In this document: one piece after another, positions 56,746 through 64,000 of the stretch
Layout of the letters: each line of letters starts with the position of its first letter
How positions within the stretch are numbered: position 1 is the stretch's first letter
Source: Lachnospiraceae bacterium
GTDB lineage: Bacteria > Bacillota > Clostridia > Lachnospirales > Lachnospiraceae
Direction: 5' to 3'
Assembly: GCA_017552985.1 (NCBI GenBank)
Contig: JAFZNO010000081.1
Span: 62,001-126,000 of the forward strand
DNA: 64,000 nt
The notes under the pieces: generated by a model
Databases searched by the model: none
What the model saw: the letters and a program-made list of their open reading frames with translations, nothing else
What the model was told of the DNA's origin: nothing
Translations under genes and position numbers: made by a program

Positions 56746-58173
56746 CTACGCAGAGGTGATTCTCATGATTTCGATCATTTCCTTGCCGCCTAGCCCAAAG
56801 TAACAGATCAGCAACATCACGATCAAACAAATGAGCAGGCAAAGAATTGCCGCTCCGTACATCAGACGATTCGCGCGCCGGATGTCCTCAGGCTCGATCG
56901 CGCGCTTTGCGTCTCCGATGGTGGGCTTATGAACAAGCTTGCCAAAATAGCTGGCATCTCCCGCAAGCTGGATTCCCAAGGCTCCCGCACAAACGCTTTC
57001 CGTCTGGGCGGAGTTGGGACTTGCGTGTTTTAACCGGTCTCTCAGATAAATCCTCTCCGCCTCCGGTGCGTCAAAGGAGGAGCCAAGAAAATGACAGGCA
57101 AAGATCATGAGTCTTGCACTGATCCTGGAGGGTAGATAATTTACAAAATCATCCAGCTTGGCAGCTGCCCGTCCAAAATCAAGATATCTTTCATTCTTGT
57201 AGCCGATCATGGAATCCATGGTATTGATCGCCTTGTAGACAAGACCCAAAACCGGCCCGCCTATGGCAAGATACAGCAAGGGTGCGATCACGCCGTCGGA
57301 AGTATTCTCCGCAACCGTCTCCACCGCCGCGCGGGTAACTCCCTCCTCGGAAAGATTCGCCGTATCCCTTCCAACGATCATGGAAACAGCCCTTCTGGCA
57401 TCCTTGAGTGAACCCGTTTTCAAAGCCTTGTATACCTTCATGCTTTCGACGCGAAGGCACTTCGCTGCCAAGATTTGATAAGTCAAAAACGCTTCCACCA
57501 GACAACCTGCGACGGGATGGATAAAATAGCTTCCCATAAAGAGTACGTCCGCCGCGACAACCGTACACAGAAGGACGATCAGCACGGTGGTGCGACCCTG
57601 TTCCCTCTTCTTTTGGGCTTCTGGGGAAAGAGCTTCGTCCGCGGTAACTTTCTTTCTTTCCACGGCAGTGACAGCTTCCTGAACGGATTCCTCTTCGATT
57701 TCTTCAGATACCTTTTTCTTCGACGTCTGGCTCCAGTCAAATTCTTCCATGTTTTCAGACCAGATTACGTCCTCATGCAAATTCTTCCAATCCTCGAATT
57801 CGTCAGCCTCAGTCGCCGATCCCGTTACCTCTCCGGTTTCATCTTCGACGCTCCTGGTTTCTTGGTCTAACGTCTCCACGCTCTCATCAAACGCGCCTTC
57901 CATCTCCGGCCTGTTAGCTTCTTGACCGTCACCGTCCAGATTCTCACTTTCCTGGATTTCATTTTCTTGATTATCGCTCTCTTGGCTTTCACTCTCTTCA
58001 TCGGCCGCAGGTATTGCCAAGGTCTCCTTAGGACCGAGATAGCGCTTCTCCAGCGTGCTGATCAGCTTCCCCATTGCCTTCACGGGATGCGGCATAAAAT
58101 ATGGGTCCCCAAAGATGCAATCCAAAATAAAACCTAGCAAAAATGCAATTGCGTGATAAAAGTATACTGGCAT
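56746..58173 (-). CDS. cbiB: adenosylcobinamide-phosphate synthase with acidic insertion
   Basis: Membrane enzyme that attaches aminopropanol phosphate to adenosylcobyric acid. The 475 aa protein has the normal start (AFLLGFILDCIFGDPYFMPH, GKLISTLEKRYLG) and the core SMIVGRDTANLSEEGVTRAA, ENTSDGVIAPLLYLAIGGP. Between them (about residues 50-190) lies a strongly acidic Glu/Ser/Gln-rich stretch absent from the family, which explains the excess over the usual 320 aa. Confidence 0.94.
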   Translation of the reverse strand: MPVYFYHAIAFLLGFILDCIFGDPYFMPHPVKAMGKLISTLEKRYLGPKETLAIPAADEESESQESDNQENEIQESENLDGDGQEANRPEMEGAFDESVETLDQETRSVEDETGEVTGSATEADEFEDWKNLHEDVIWSENMEEFDWSQTSKKKVSEEIEEESVQEAVTAVERKKVTADEALSPEAQKKREQGRTTVLIVLLCTVVAADVLFMGSYFIHPVAGCLVEAFLTYQILAAKCLRVESMKVYKALKTGSLKDARRAVSMIVGRDTANLSEEGVTRAAVETVAENTSDGVIAPLLYLAIGGPVLGLVYKAINTMDSMIGYKNERYLDFGRAAAKLDDFVNYLPSRISARLMIFACHFLGSSFDAPEAERIYLRDRLKHASPNSAQTESVCAGALGIQLAGDASYFGKLVHKPTIGDAKRAIEPEDIRRANRLMYGAAILCLLICLIVMLLICYFGLGGKEMIEIMRITSA

Positions 58174-58188
58174 GGTATTCTCTCCGTT

Positions 58189-58776
58189 CTAGATCCTTTC
58201 CGCTGAAAGAATCTGAAAATTATTCTCCTCCAGTTTCATGCAAACCTTGTATCCTTCCCCATTGGGAATCTGATAATCATAATAATCACCGCCATACGCA
58301 CCTGACAGGATGGACATGACGGTACCGCCGTGAACCACGGCAGCGGCCTTGAGTTCATCCTTTGGGTGCTTGCGTAATTCCATCAGCAACTCCTGAAAAC
58401 CCGCAAGATTTCTCTGGATAAAATCCTGTCTGCTTTCGCCTTGCGGAAAAGCCATGGTCCCGCCGCTGTCGATCCATGCCTGATAATCTTTGTTCCCTGA
58501 CAATTCCTGATAATTCTTCCCCTCAAAGGTTCCAAAATCGATCTCCCGGAAGGCATCGATCACGATTGGTTCCATGCCGGGATACAGGCACTGACAACTT
58601 TCCACGCAGCGCTTCATGGGACTGGAAAACAGCACTTCCGCAGCCGGCGCCTGCTTTCCAAGAAGTTCCCTTCTCCCTGTTTCCGAAAGGCTCTCCTCCG
58701 TTCTTCCCACGTATCTTTTCTCTTCATTTCCCGGCGTTTTCCCATGCCGGATCAAATATAATTCCACAGTTTTCAC
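58189..58776 (-). CDS. cobC: histidine phosphatase, likely alpha-ribazole phosphatase (CobC-like)
   Basis: The 195 aa protein has the phosphatase signature LYLIRHGKTPGNEEKRYVG, the FREIDFGTFEGKNYQEL block and AAVVHGGTVMSIL (second His). This and its place next to cbiB and cobU support alpha-ribazole-5'-phosphate phosphatase. GTG at 58776 follows GGAGG by seven bases. A second histidine phosphatase lies 0.5 kb upstream, so the roles could be shared or swapped. Confidence 0.85.
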   Translation of the reverse strand: MKTVELYLIRHGKTPGNEEKRYVGRTEESLSETGRRELLGKQAPAAEVLFSSPMKRCVESCQCLYPGMEPIVIDAFREIDFGTFEGKNYQELSGNKDYQAWIDSGGTMAFPQGESRQDFIQRNLAGFQELLMELRKHPKDELKAAAVVHGGTVMSILSGAYGGDYYDYQIPNGEGYKVCMKLEENNFQILSAERI

Positions 58777-58793
58777 GTTCGCGCCTCCGGCGT

Positions 58794-59213
58794 TTACTTG
58801 ATCCTCACGGGAATCCCGCAAAAGATTCTCTCCACGCTGTCTGCCTTTGCAGCCAGTTTACAGAGCATTCGCCCCGTCTCCTCCCGATAGCGTCTTTCCT
58901 CTGGTTCCATGGGAACGATGCCATTTCCAATCTCATCACAGATCACCACCAGGTCAGGTCTTTCGTCTACGAAGCTTGCTACCTTCTCCCATAGTTCCGA
59001 AGGTTCCATTCCCAGCGATAACGCCCGTCTGACAAACAGGTGAAAATGATTCCAGACAAGCCGTTCGTCTTTCGGTGCATCCTCTAAGGACCGTAAGAGT
59101 TCCTCCTTGCACTTCGCATCCGTTTCGCTCACGTCCAAGATCTTCGCTTCTGGCCATTTTTGCTTGGCCAGCGCAAGCTTTCCCTGGGCGCGGCCGCCGA
59201 TCCACAATACCAT
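58794..59213 (-). CDS. short CobU-like (adenosylcobinamide kinase/guanylyltransferase) protein
   Basis: A 139 aa protein with the CobU-type start VLWIGGRAQGKLALAKQKWP and the conserved VVICDEIGNGIVPMEPEERR and ETGRMLCKLAAKAD. It is about 40 residues shorter than full CobU and lacks the middle with the guanylylated His region; the P-loop ends GKL rather than GKS. A full-length CobU is encoded at 62427. It may have a partial or different activity. ATG at 59213; the frame is open further upstream but overlaps the next gene. Confidence 0.8.
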   Translation of the reverse strand: MVLWIGGRAQGKLALAKQKWPEAKILDVSETDAKCKEELLRSLEDAPKDERLVWNHFHLFVRRALSLGMEPSELWEKVASFVDERPDLVVICDEIGNGIVPMEPEERRYREETGRMLCKLAAKADSVERIFCGIPVRIK

Positions 59214-59244
59214 AAGACTGCCCTCTTCCTTTTGTTCTAAGCTC

Positions 59245-59916
59245 TTATTCCACTCCCAGCAAATGCCTTTCATCTCCCAGGATTTCCATGTGTGGCACGT
59301 AAACGTCCCCCGGCGTTCTGGAAAAACGAATCGTTGCAATCCCCGTAAATCCTAGGTGCACGGTAGCACAAAGGTATGGGAACGTCAGATTAAACATCTG
59401 GGCGAGCAATGCCGTCGAGGATCCGCCGTGGCAAAACAATGCCACCGTGTGCTGTACGTCATCTTCCCTCGTGCAGCGATAGTACAGGCCTTCCCGCTGA
59501 AGGCCCAGCGTCGCGAGCCATGCGTCCGTGCAGGGTGCGATTCCCTGTACGGCCTTCGTCACCACGTTTCTCACAAAATATGGGTGCTCCGGCCAGTCGG
59601 TCCGGTTTAAGTCCCAGCCCTGACGCACCAGCTCGTCCGCTATATTCCAGGGATGACCATCCGCGTAAAGCGGCCCTCCCTCCGTTCCCCAGGGAAGTTC
59701 ATGCATAAAATCCAGGATCTTGATCTCACGGATCCCAAGCAAATCTGCCGTCTCCTGCGCCGTCTGCCTGGCCCGTCCCATGGGGGAAGAATAAATCTCC
59801 TCAATCCCTTCGTCCTTTAATCTCTCAGCAGCTGCCTTCGCCTGCCGGATCCCCAGAGGCGTCAGACAGTCCTTTTCGTAATTTGGTTGTCCATGTCTAA
59901 CTATGATGATTCTCAT
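59245..59916 (-). CDS. histidine phosphatase family protein
   Basis: A 223 aa phosphoglycerate-mutase-like enzyme with the catalytic IIIVRHGQPNYEKDCLTPLG, the PMGRARQTAQETADLLGI region and ALFCHGGSSTALLAQM with the second His. The substrate is unknown; with a CobC-like gene nearby it could act on a cobalamin nucleotide-loop precursor, but other phosphatases of this family have many roles. Confidence 0.88.
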   Translation of the reverse strand: MRIIIVRHGQPNYEKDCLTPLGIRQAKAAAERLKDEGIEEIYSSPMGRARQTAQETADLLGIREIKILDFMHELPWGTEGGPLYADGHPWNIADELVRQGWDLNRTDWPEHPYFVRNVVTKAVQGIAPCTDAWLATLGLQREGLYYRCTREDDVQHTVALFCHGGSSTALLAQMFNLTFPYLCATVHLGFTGIATIRFSRTPGDVYVPHMEILGDERHLLGVE

Positions 59917-59968
59917 CTATTTATGAATCCTCGTTTTCATATCTTTTCTACGCATTAATCCGAAAAAA

Positions 59969-60120
59969 TTACGGTGTCACGTCCATTGCCCTGTTTACGG
60001 TTTCTACCACATCACCTTCCCTTAAATTGAACGCATGCCAAACCCTCCTGTCTGCGCTGGATGGAGCTTCAAAGACCTGGATCAACTCCTCATTTTTGTA
60101 TAGAGATAACTTTGCCTTAT
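59969..60120 (-). pseudogene. possible tail fragment of a secreted protein
   Basis: An open frame without a start codon runs to TAA at 59969-59971 and encodes AKLSLYKNEELIQVFEAPSS, then a WHAFNLREGDVVETVN segment. The pattern (short strands, W-x-x-F-x-hydrophobic, ending VN) recalls the C-terminus of clostridial surface proteins. A stop lies directly upstream in frame. The rest of the 210-bp gap shows nothing else. Confidence 0.3.
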
Positions 60121-60126
60121 CCTCAT

Positions 60127-60780
60127 TTAATCTTTATGTATATCTAGTTGCAAAACATCTGTACTTTCTTCAATCTCATTCCACGCTTTTTTATCTGTAT
60201 TATATGTCTGTTTGCTGAGGATTAATGTCGCAGGAATTATTTTTTTCGAAAAATTATATTCATATTCCATCACGACAGGCACTAAATTATTTATTAATTC
60301 ATAATGAAAGTCAGAAACCCCATTTGTAAGATAGAATCCTTCTATTATGCTCCTTTCGTCTGACTTTAACTGCAAATATTGTCGATAATCATCCTTTAGT
60401 AATTCATACTCACATATATCTACCGTATTTCTTTCCGCATCTCTTCCAAACACTCTAAATCCATCTTCCATCGAATAACCCGCGAGGTCTTTCTTCAAGT
60501 CAAAAACATAGATTACTTCTGACGTGGTATTAACATAAATCGCACATAACCCAAGCAGATTATTACTGTCATACTTATATATTTTCGCATCAGACGCTAT
60601 TGCAAAAGGCATGGTTTCCTCTATTGGCGGTATCTCCTCTTGACCCAAGCCCGTACTGGTATTTCCGTCCGAAGTACTCGACTCACCAGAATACTCGGTT
60701 GACGAATTTCCTTTAGAAAACTCACAGCCACATAATGCCATGATGGCAAAGCATAAAATCAACACCCGCATTTTTCTCAT
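60127..60780 (-). CDS. lipoprotein, unknown function
   Basis: A 217 aa product with a lipoprotein signal (MRKMRVLILCFAIMALCGC, lipid-bearing Cys about residue 19), a Ser/Thr-rich linker (about 20-50) and a beta-rich extracellular domain. ATG at 60780 follows GGGGAGG. No family is recognised. AT content is higher than in the flanking cobalamin genes, which may point to a different origin. Confidence 0.75.
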   Translation of the reverse strand: MRKMRVLILCFAIMALCGCEFSKGNSSTEYSGESSTSDGNTSTGLGQEEIPPIEETMPFAIASDAKIYKYDSNNLLGLCAIYVNTTSEVIYVFDLKKDLAGYSMEDGFRVFGRDAERNTVDICEYELLKDDYRQYLQLKSDERSIIEGFYLTNGVSDFHYELINNLVPVVMEYEYNFSKKIIPATLILSKQTYNTDKKAWNEIEESTDVLQLDIHKD

Positions 60781-60827
60781 AATAGTCCTCCCCTTGTACA
60801 CCATTCACAGTGTCAAATCTGTTACCA

Positions 60828-61643
60828 TTATCTGATAACAATTTCCAAAATAGCAACAACACATAAGATCACTACTTCGGTAAGGGACACAAAGTATCCT
60901 GCCAGGTCTCCCGTAATCCCGCCAAATTGCTTCATGCTGACGTGATGATAATATGCAAAAGAAAGGCCGGCTGACGCAAGTAGCGTAGTACCCATGACGG
61001 GACTTAGCACGATGGCTGCCGCCGCGATCAATACAAGCTGCAGGATCAAAAGAACCAGGACTGTTTTCTTTCCTGCCGTGTCGGAAAAGGTTTGGAGCAT
61101 GCCCTTCTTCTTGGCGCCCGGCATGGTGACTACGCTGATTCCGCTGAGCGCCCTGGAAAGAAAGAAGCTCATGCAAAGCACGGCCACTCCCCGCCAATCC
61201 TCAAAGAGCGTTGATGCTTCCTGAATCGCCGCGTCAAACAGAATGGAAAGCGCTCCTGCCGCCAACAAAAAATATCCGGCAAGGCAGATCACGGCAAAGG
61301 CCCCTATGTGCGGATCCTTTAAGATCTCCAGCTTTTTCTCCCTGTCCTGATAGGAATGCAATGCATCGCAGGAATCCATAAAACCGTCCAGATGGAATCC
61401 ACCCGTGACCAATATGGGAATGGCAATGGCGATAAAAACATAGGCACACGTTCCGAGCTCCCTTTGTGAGCACAGAAAGTACCAGAGCCACTCCAATCCG
61501 CCGATCACAGCTCCAACCCACGGGAAAAAGCACAGATGATATTTCATGTCATCCGATTCCCAGTTAAAGCGTGGCATTGGTATTTTTGAATAAATGGAAA
61601 AGGCAACGACAAATGCTTTTCCAATCGACTTGATCCATTTCAA
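60828..61643 (-). CDS. cobS: adenosylcobinamide-GDP ribazoletransferase (cobalamin synthase)
   Basis: Membrane enzyme that joins adenosylcobinamide-GDP with alpha-ribazole. The 271 aa protein has SIYSKIPMPRFNWE, the metal-binding GGFHLDGFMDSCDALHSYQD and the later DPHIGAFAVICLAGYF, plus six or so membrane segments. I chose TTG at 61643, which follows AGGAGA and gives the family-normal start; the frame upstream overlaps the preceding lipoprotein gene. Confidence 0.95.
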   Translation of the reverse strand: MKWIKSIGKAFVVAFSIYSKIPMPRFNWESDDMKYHLCFFPWVGAVIGGLEWLWYFLCSQRELGTCAYVFIAIAIPILVTGGFHLDGFMDSCDALHSYQDREKKLEILKDPHIGAFAVICLAGYFLLAAGALSILFDAAIQEASTLFEDWRGVAVLCMSFFLSRALSGISVVTMPGAKKKGMLQTFSDTAGKKTVLVLLILQLVLIAAAAIVLSPVMGTTLLASAGLSFAYYHHVSMKQFGGITGDLAGYFVSLTEVVILCVVAILEIVIR

Positions 61644-61657
61644 GGTTTTTCTTTCTC

Positions 61658-62415
61658 CTACTTCCACACGTATTCGCAGTAAACTTGCTGATGGAGAACA
61701 TAGTCTTCTGCCCGGCTGCTGATCAATCCCCATTCAATCTCATCCCAAGTCAGAGCATCATCATTGACCAGAACGTATCTTTCATAAGAGCTGAACAGTG
61801 CGCTCGTACCCGGCTTTGGTTCCCCCTCATATTTCATCAGATACTTCCAATTTTTGATCGGATTGTCGTATCCTACCTGTTCATATACGTAATAACCATC
61901 TTTTCCATAATGTACCGGGCTTAGCGTAAATTGCTCCCCGTCATATTCCAATTTGACGTAAAAAATCATTGGATAATTATCTTTTTCAGCTTCATATAGC
62001 TCAGGCGAGACGCGCTCGGGATCCAACGTATGGTATTGCATGATCATGACGTCTGCCGCCTCTCCTAATAAGACTTTCTCATAAAAGGCAAGCCAAATAT
62101 CCTTTCCATTCGTAACGCTCCCGTTTTGCATGACGACAAGACCATTATCAATCGCTATTTGCAGTTGCTCCTCGGCAGATGCGTCCGTAGGTTCTCCCGG
62201 CGTATTTATCGCCGTCTCTTCCGCTACGGATTTCTCGGTCTTTTCCATGGATGATTCCGCTACGGATTCCACGCTTTTTTCCGTAGACGATTCTGCTACG
62301 GATTCCACGCTTTTTCCGCTGACGATCCCGCGCTGCCTTGCGGTTCCCGTCCCGCACACCCTGCCATGCCCGTCAAGGCAACGGCAATAAGTATCCAACA
62401 CGTTTTTCCCTTCAT
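61658..62415 (-). pseudogene. lipoprotein gene frameshifted at a poly-A tract
   Basis: ATG at 62415 (AAGGGG upstream) begins a clear lipoprotein signal, MKGKTCWILIAVALTGMAGC. After about 33 codons the frame ends at TAG. The rest lies one frame over: 12-residue repeats (EKSVESVAESST type) and a globular domain of about 170 residues ending at 61658. The first DNA repeat has five A (62311-62315) where the second has six (62275-62280); one more A restores a single 252-codon frame. It could be a mutation, a phase-variable switch or a sequence error. Function of the domain unknown. Confidence 0.7.
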
Positions 62416-62426
62416 GGAATCACCCC

Positions 62427-62966
62427 TTATCCTTTCACTGGCAACGCAATTCCGGCAACCACTTCCACAACCTGCGCCGCATCCCCGGCGAGTTCCGCGT
62501 TCACCTTTCCCAGCGCACGCAGATAATCCCTTGTTCCTTCCTCATAATCGATACCATCTTCAAATACGTTATTCGAAACGATCACAAGATGATCTAAACT
62601 GGAATTCATTTGACGAAGCTGCATTACGATCTTATCCGCCACGATCTCCCAGGGCGTCATGGCGCCGTCTTCACCAAACATTTCGTTTGCGACTAAATTT
62701 CCCATGTCCTCCAGGAGAACGACTTTAGGGCCTTCCTGCATCTTTGGAAGCGCCTCTGAAACGTCGCGGGTCTGTTCGATCGTGAGCATGCCCTTATTCT
62801 TACGCAGTTCCACATGGCGATGCACCTTTCGGCGCCCTTCCTCTCCATAGACCTGCATGGTCGCAAGGTAATATCGCATGGCGCCATCTAAGCTCAGTTC
62901 CATGATTCTTTTTTCCGCATACGCTGACTTGCCGCAGCCGCTTCCTCCCACGATCAAAATCATCAT
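62427..62966 (-). CDS. cobU: adenosylcobinamide kinase / guanylyltransferase
   Basis: Phosphorylates adenosylcobinamide and transfers GMP to it. The 179 aa protein has the P-loop ILIVGGSGCGKSAYAEKRIM, the region with the guanylylated His (KVHRHVELRK), VVLLEDMGNLVANEMF and VIVSNNVFEDG. ATG at 62966 has GAGGGA nine bases upstream; ATG at 62975 is the alternative. It lies between cobT and a broken lipoprotein gene. Confidence 0.92.
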   Translation of the reverse strand: MMILIVGGSGCGKSAYAEKRIMELSLDGAMRYYLATMQVYGEEGRRKVHRHVELRKNKGMLTIEQTRDVSEALPKMQEGPKVVLLEDMGNLVANEMFGEDGAMTPWEIVADKIVMQLRQMNSSLDHLVIVSNNVFEDGIDYEEGTRDYLRALGKVNAELAGDAAQVVEVVAGIALPVKG

Positions 62967-63023
62967 GGCCGTCATTCCCTCATGTCTTTCCCTAATACCT
63001 TGCCTAAGCCGGTGCGTCTCTAA

Positions 63024-64000
63024 TCATTGAAAGCGCTCATACCGTCCTATGCCTGCCCCTTCAAATGACACGCTGTTTTCATAAACCGCATTCGCCGTTT
63101 TCAAAAGCTGAAGCATCATCACTGCACCCGTGCCTTCCCCAAGTGCCATTTTGGCATAAATCACCGGCTGCAGGCCCAGTTCTTTCTCAATGGCCTTTAC
63201 GGCAGGTTCCTTGCCGGAATGGGAAGGGATCAAGTAAGCTTTCACTTTGGGCTCGATCCAGCATGCCACAAGTGCCGCGGCAAGGCTGATAAACCCATCC
63301 AAAACGATCGGCACGTGATGCTTTGCACCGCCGAGGCAAATGCCTGCCATGCATGCCAAGTCATATCCTCCCATCGTTTCCAATGCGTCTAGCGCAAGCT
63401 CTCTTTTGGAATACGCCGGTTCTCTTTTTTCACCGAGCTCAACTCCGATCTTTTCCGCTATTTCCTGCGCTTCGCCCAGTTCCGTCTGATAACCGTACTG
63501 AAACAATGCCTCCCGGATGATCGCTTTTTTTCGTGAAAGCCCCGCGTCATCAAGGCCTGCACCCCTGCCCGTCACGGTGACGGAAGAAAGTCCGAGAAGC
63601 GCTGCCGTTACGGCACTGGAAGTCGTCGTGTTTCCGATTCCCATCTCACCAATCCCAAGAATGGCATAGCCCGCTTCCTTGCTCTCCAAAACCAGCTTCT
63701 CGCCGACGCCAAATGCTTTTTCAACTTCTGCCGCCGTCATCGCCGGCTCTTTCCGGAAATTTCTGGTACCCTTCCGGATTTTTTCATCCCGGACGCCGCT
63801 GATCTTTTCGTCCGTATTGATTCCGACGTCAACGCACAAAACGTCAACGCCTGCCTTCCTTGCCATGATGGCTACGCTGGAGCGCCCGCCCGCAATGTTG
63901 CCGGCGCAGATCGCAGTGATCTCCTGTCCGCTTTGGCTTACGCCCTCCTCCACAATGCCATTGTCCGCACAGCAAACGATCACGCGGCTTCTTTCCACCT
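63024..64000 (-). CDS. cobT: nicotinate-nucleotide--dimethylbenzimidazole phosphoribosyltransferase (partial, 5' end beyond window)
   Basis: Makes alpha-ribazole phosphate for the lower ligand. The visible 325 codons include CCADNGIVEEGVSQSGQEIT, AIMARKAGVDVLCVDVGINT, GEMGIGNTTTSSAVTAALLG and the catalytic Glu region at the C-terminus (KMALGEGTGAVMMLQLL). The first 30-50 residues lie beyond the right edge; the frame is open to the last base, so no start is visible. Confidence 0.95.
   Translation of the reverse strand, partial: VERSRVIVCCADNGIVEEGVSQSGQEITAICAGNIAGGRSSVAIMARKAGVDVLCVDVGINTDEKISGVRDEKIRKGTRNFRKEPAMTAAEVEKAFGVGEKLVLESKEAGYAILGIGEMGIGNTTTSSAVTAALLGLSSVTVTGRGAGLDDAGLSRKKAIIREALFQYGYQTELGEAQEIAEKIGVELGEKREPAYSKRELALDALETMGGYDLACMAGICLGGAKHHVPIVLDGFISLAAALVACWIEPKVKAYLIPSHSGKEPAVKAIEKELGLQPVIYAKMALGEGTGAVMMLQLLKTANAVYENSVSFEGAGIGRYERFQ

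Noticed and set aside
36579..64000. Cobalamin riboswitch
   Set aside because: I looked before each unit of the cobalamin cluster and saw no leader long enough to hold one; it is probably upstream of the right edge.

Overview
The window looks like chromosomal DNA of a spore-forming anaerobic Firmicute, most likely a Lachnospiraceae-type clostridium. The basis is the spoIIGA-sigE pair, a clostridial dcw cluster, a feoAAB operon with a FeoB-associated Cys-rich peptide, anaerobic (cbi-type) cobalamin synthesis, and strong AGGAGG ribosome sites. Practically every real gene is on the minus strand, so the text below reads from right to left in transcription order. Both ends cut genes: cobT at the right edge and lacZ at the left edge.

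Right part (about 36.6-64 kb): a long cobalamin region. It holds cobT, two cobU-like genes, cobS, a cobC-like phosphatase, cbiB, cobD, cbiC, cbiD, cbiF, cbiG, cbiH, a cbiJ-cbiE-cbiT triple fusion, cbiA and a Cys-rich small-domain protein. About 8 kb of unrelated genes (Nudix-HD fusion, thioesterase, phosphoesterase, LRR protein, Ldh-type dehydrogenase, serine hydrolase, DUF4832-like and membrane proteins) sit between cbiD and cbiF. One lipoprotein gene here is frameshifted by a single A in a repeat.

Middle (about 17-36 kb): a DUF6935-like/acyltransferase/glycosyltransferase unit; a feo operon (feoA, feoA, feoB, 55-aa Cys-rich peptide, DtxR-type repressor); a ZIP transporter with a Fur-like regulator; a broken FeoC-like gene; a TetR-MATE-rifampin-phosphotransferase-like drug-response unit; a LysR regulator with a MetE-like gene; and a GNAT acetyltransferase behind what looks like a complete ribosome-controlled attenuator. 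Five copies of an inverted repeat, GTTAG-N6-CTAAC, mark promoters of the metal genes and suggest one regulon. Four tandem-repeat families and a REP-like palindrome lie in the gaps around 17-20 kb.

Left part (0-17 kb): ychF; then the dcw cluster mraZ-rsmH-ftsL-pbp-pbp-murD-ftsW-murA-ftsQ-ftsZ, which lacks mraY, murE, murF and murG; then spoIIGA-sigE from a spoIIG-like promoter with a long spacer; a small conserved-looking gene; and lacZ. mraZ is preceded by four 10-bp repeats typical of MraZ operators. The most novel-looking items are the GNAT attenuator, the metal operator family with its frameshifted FeoC-like gene, and a strong enrichment of the tetranucleotide ACGT in coding DNA.
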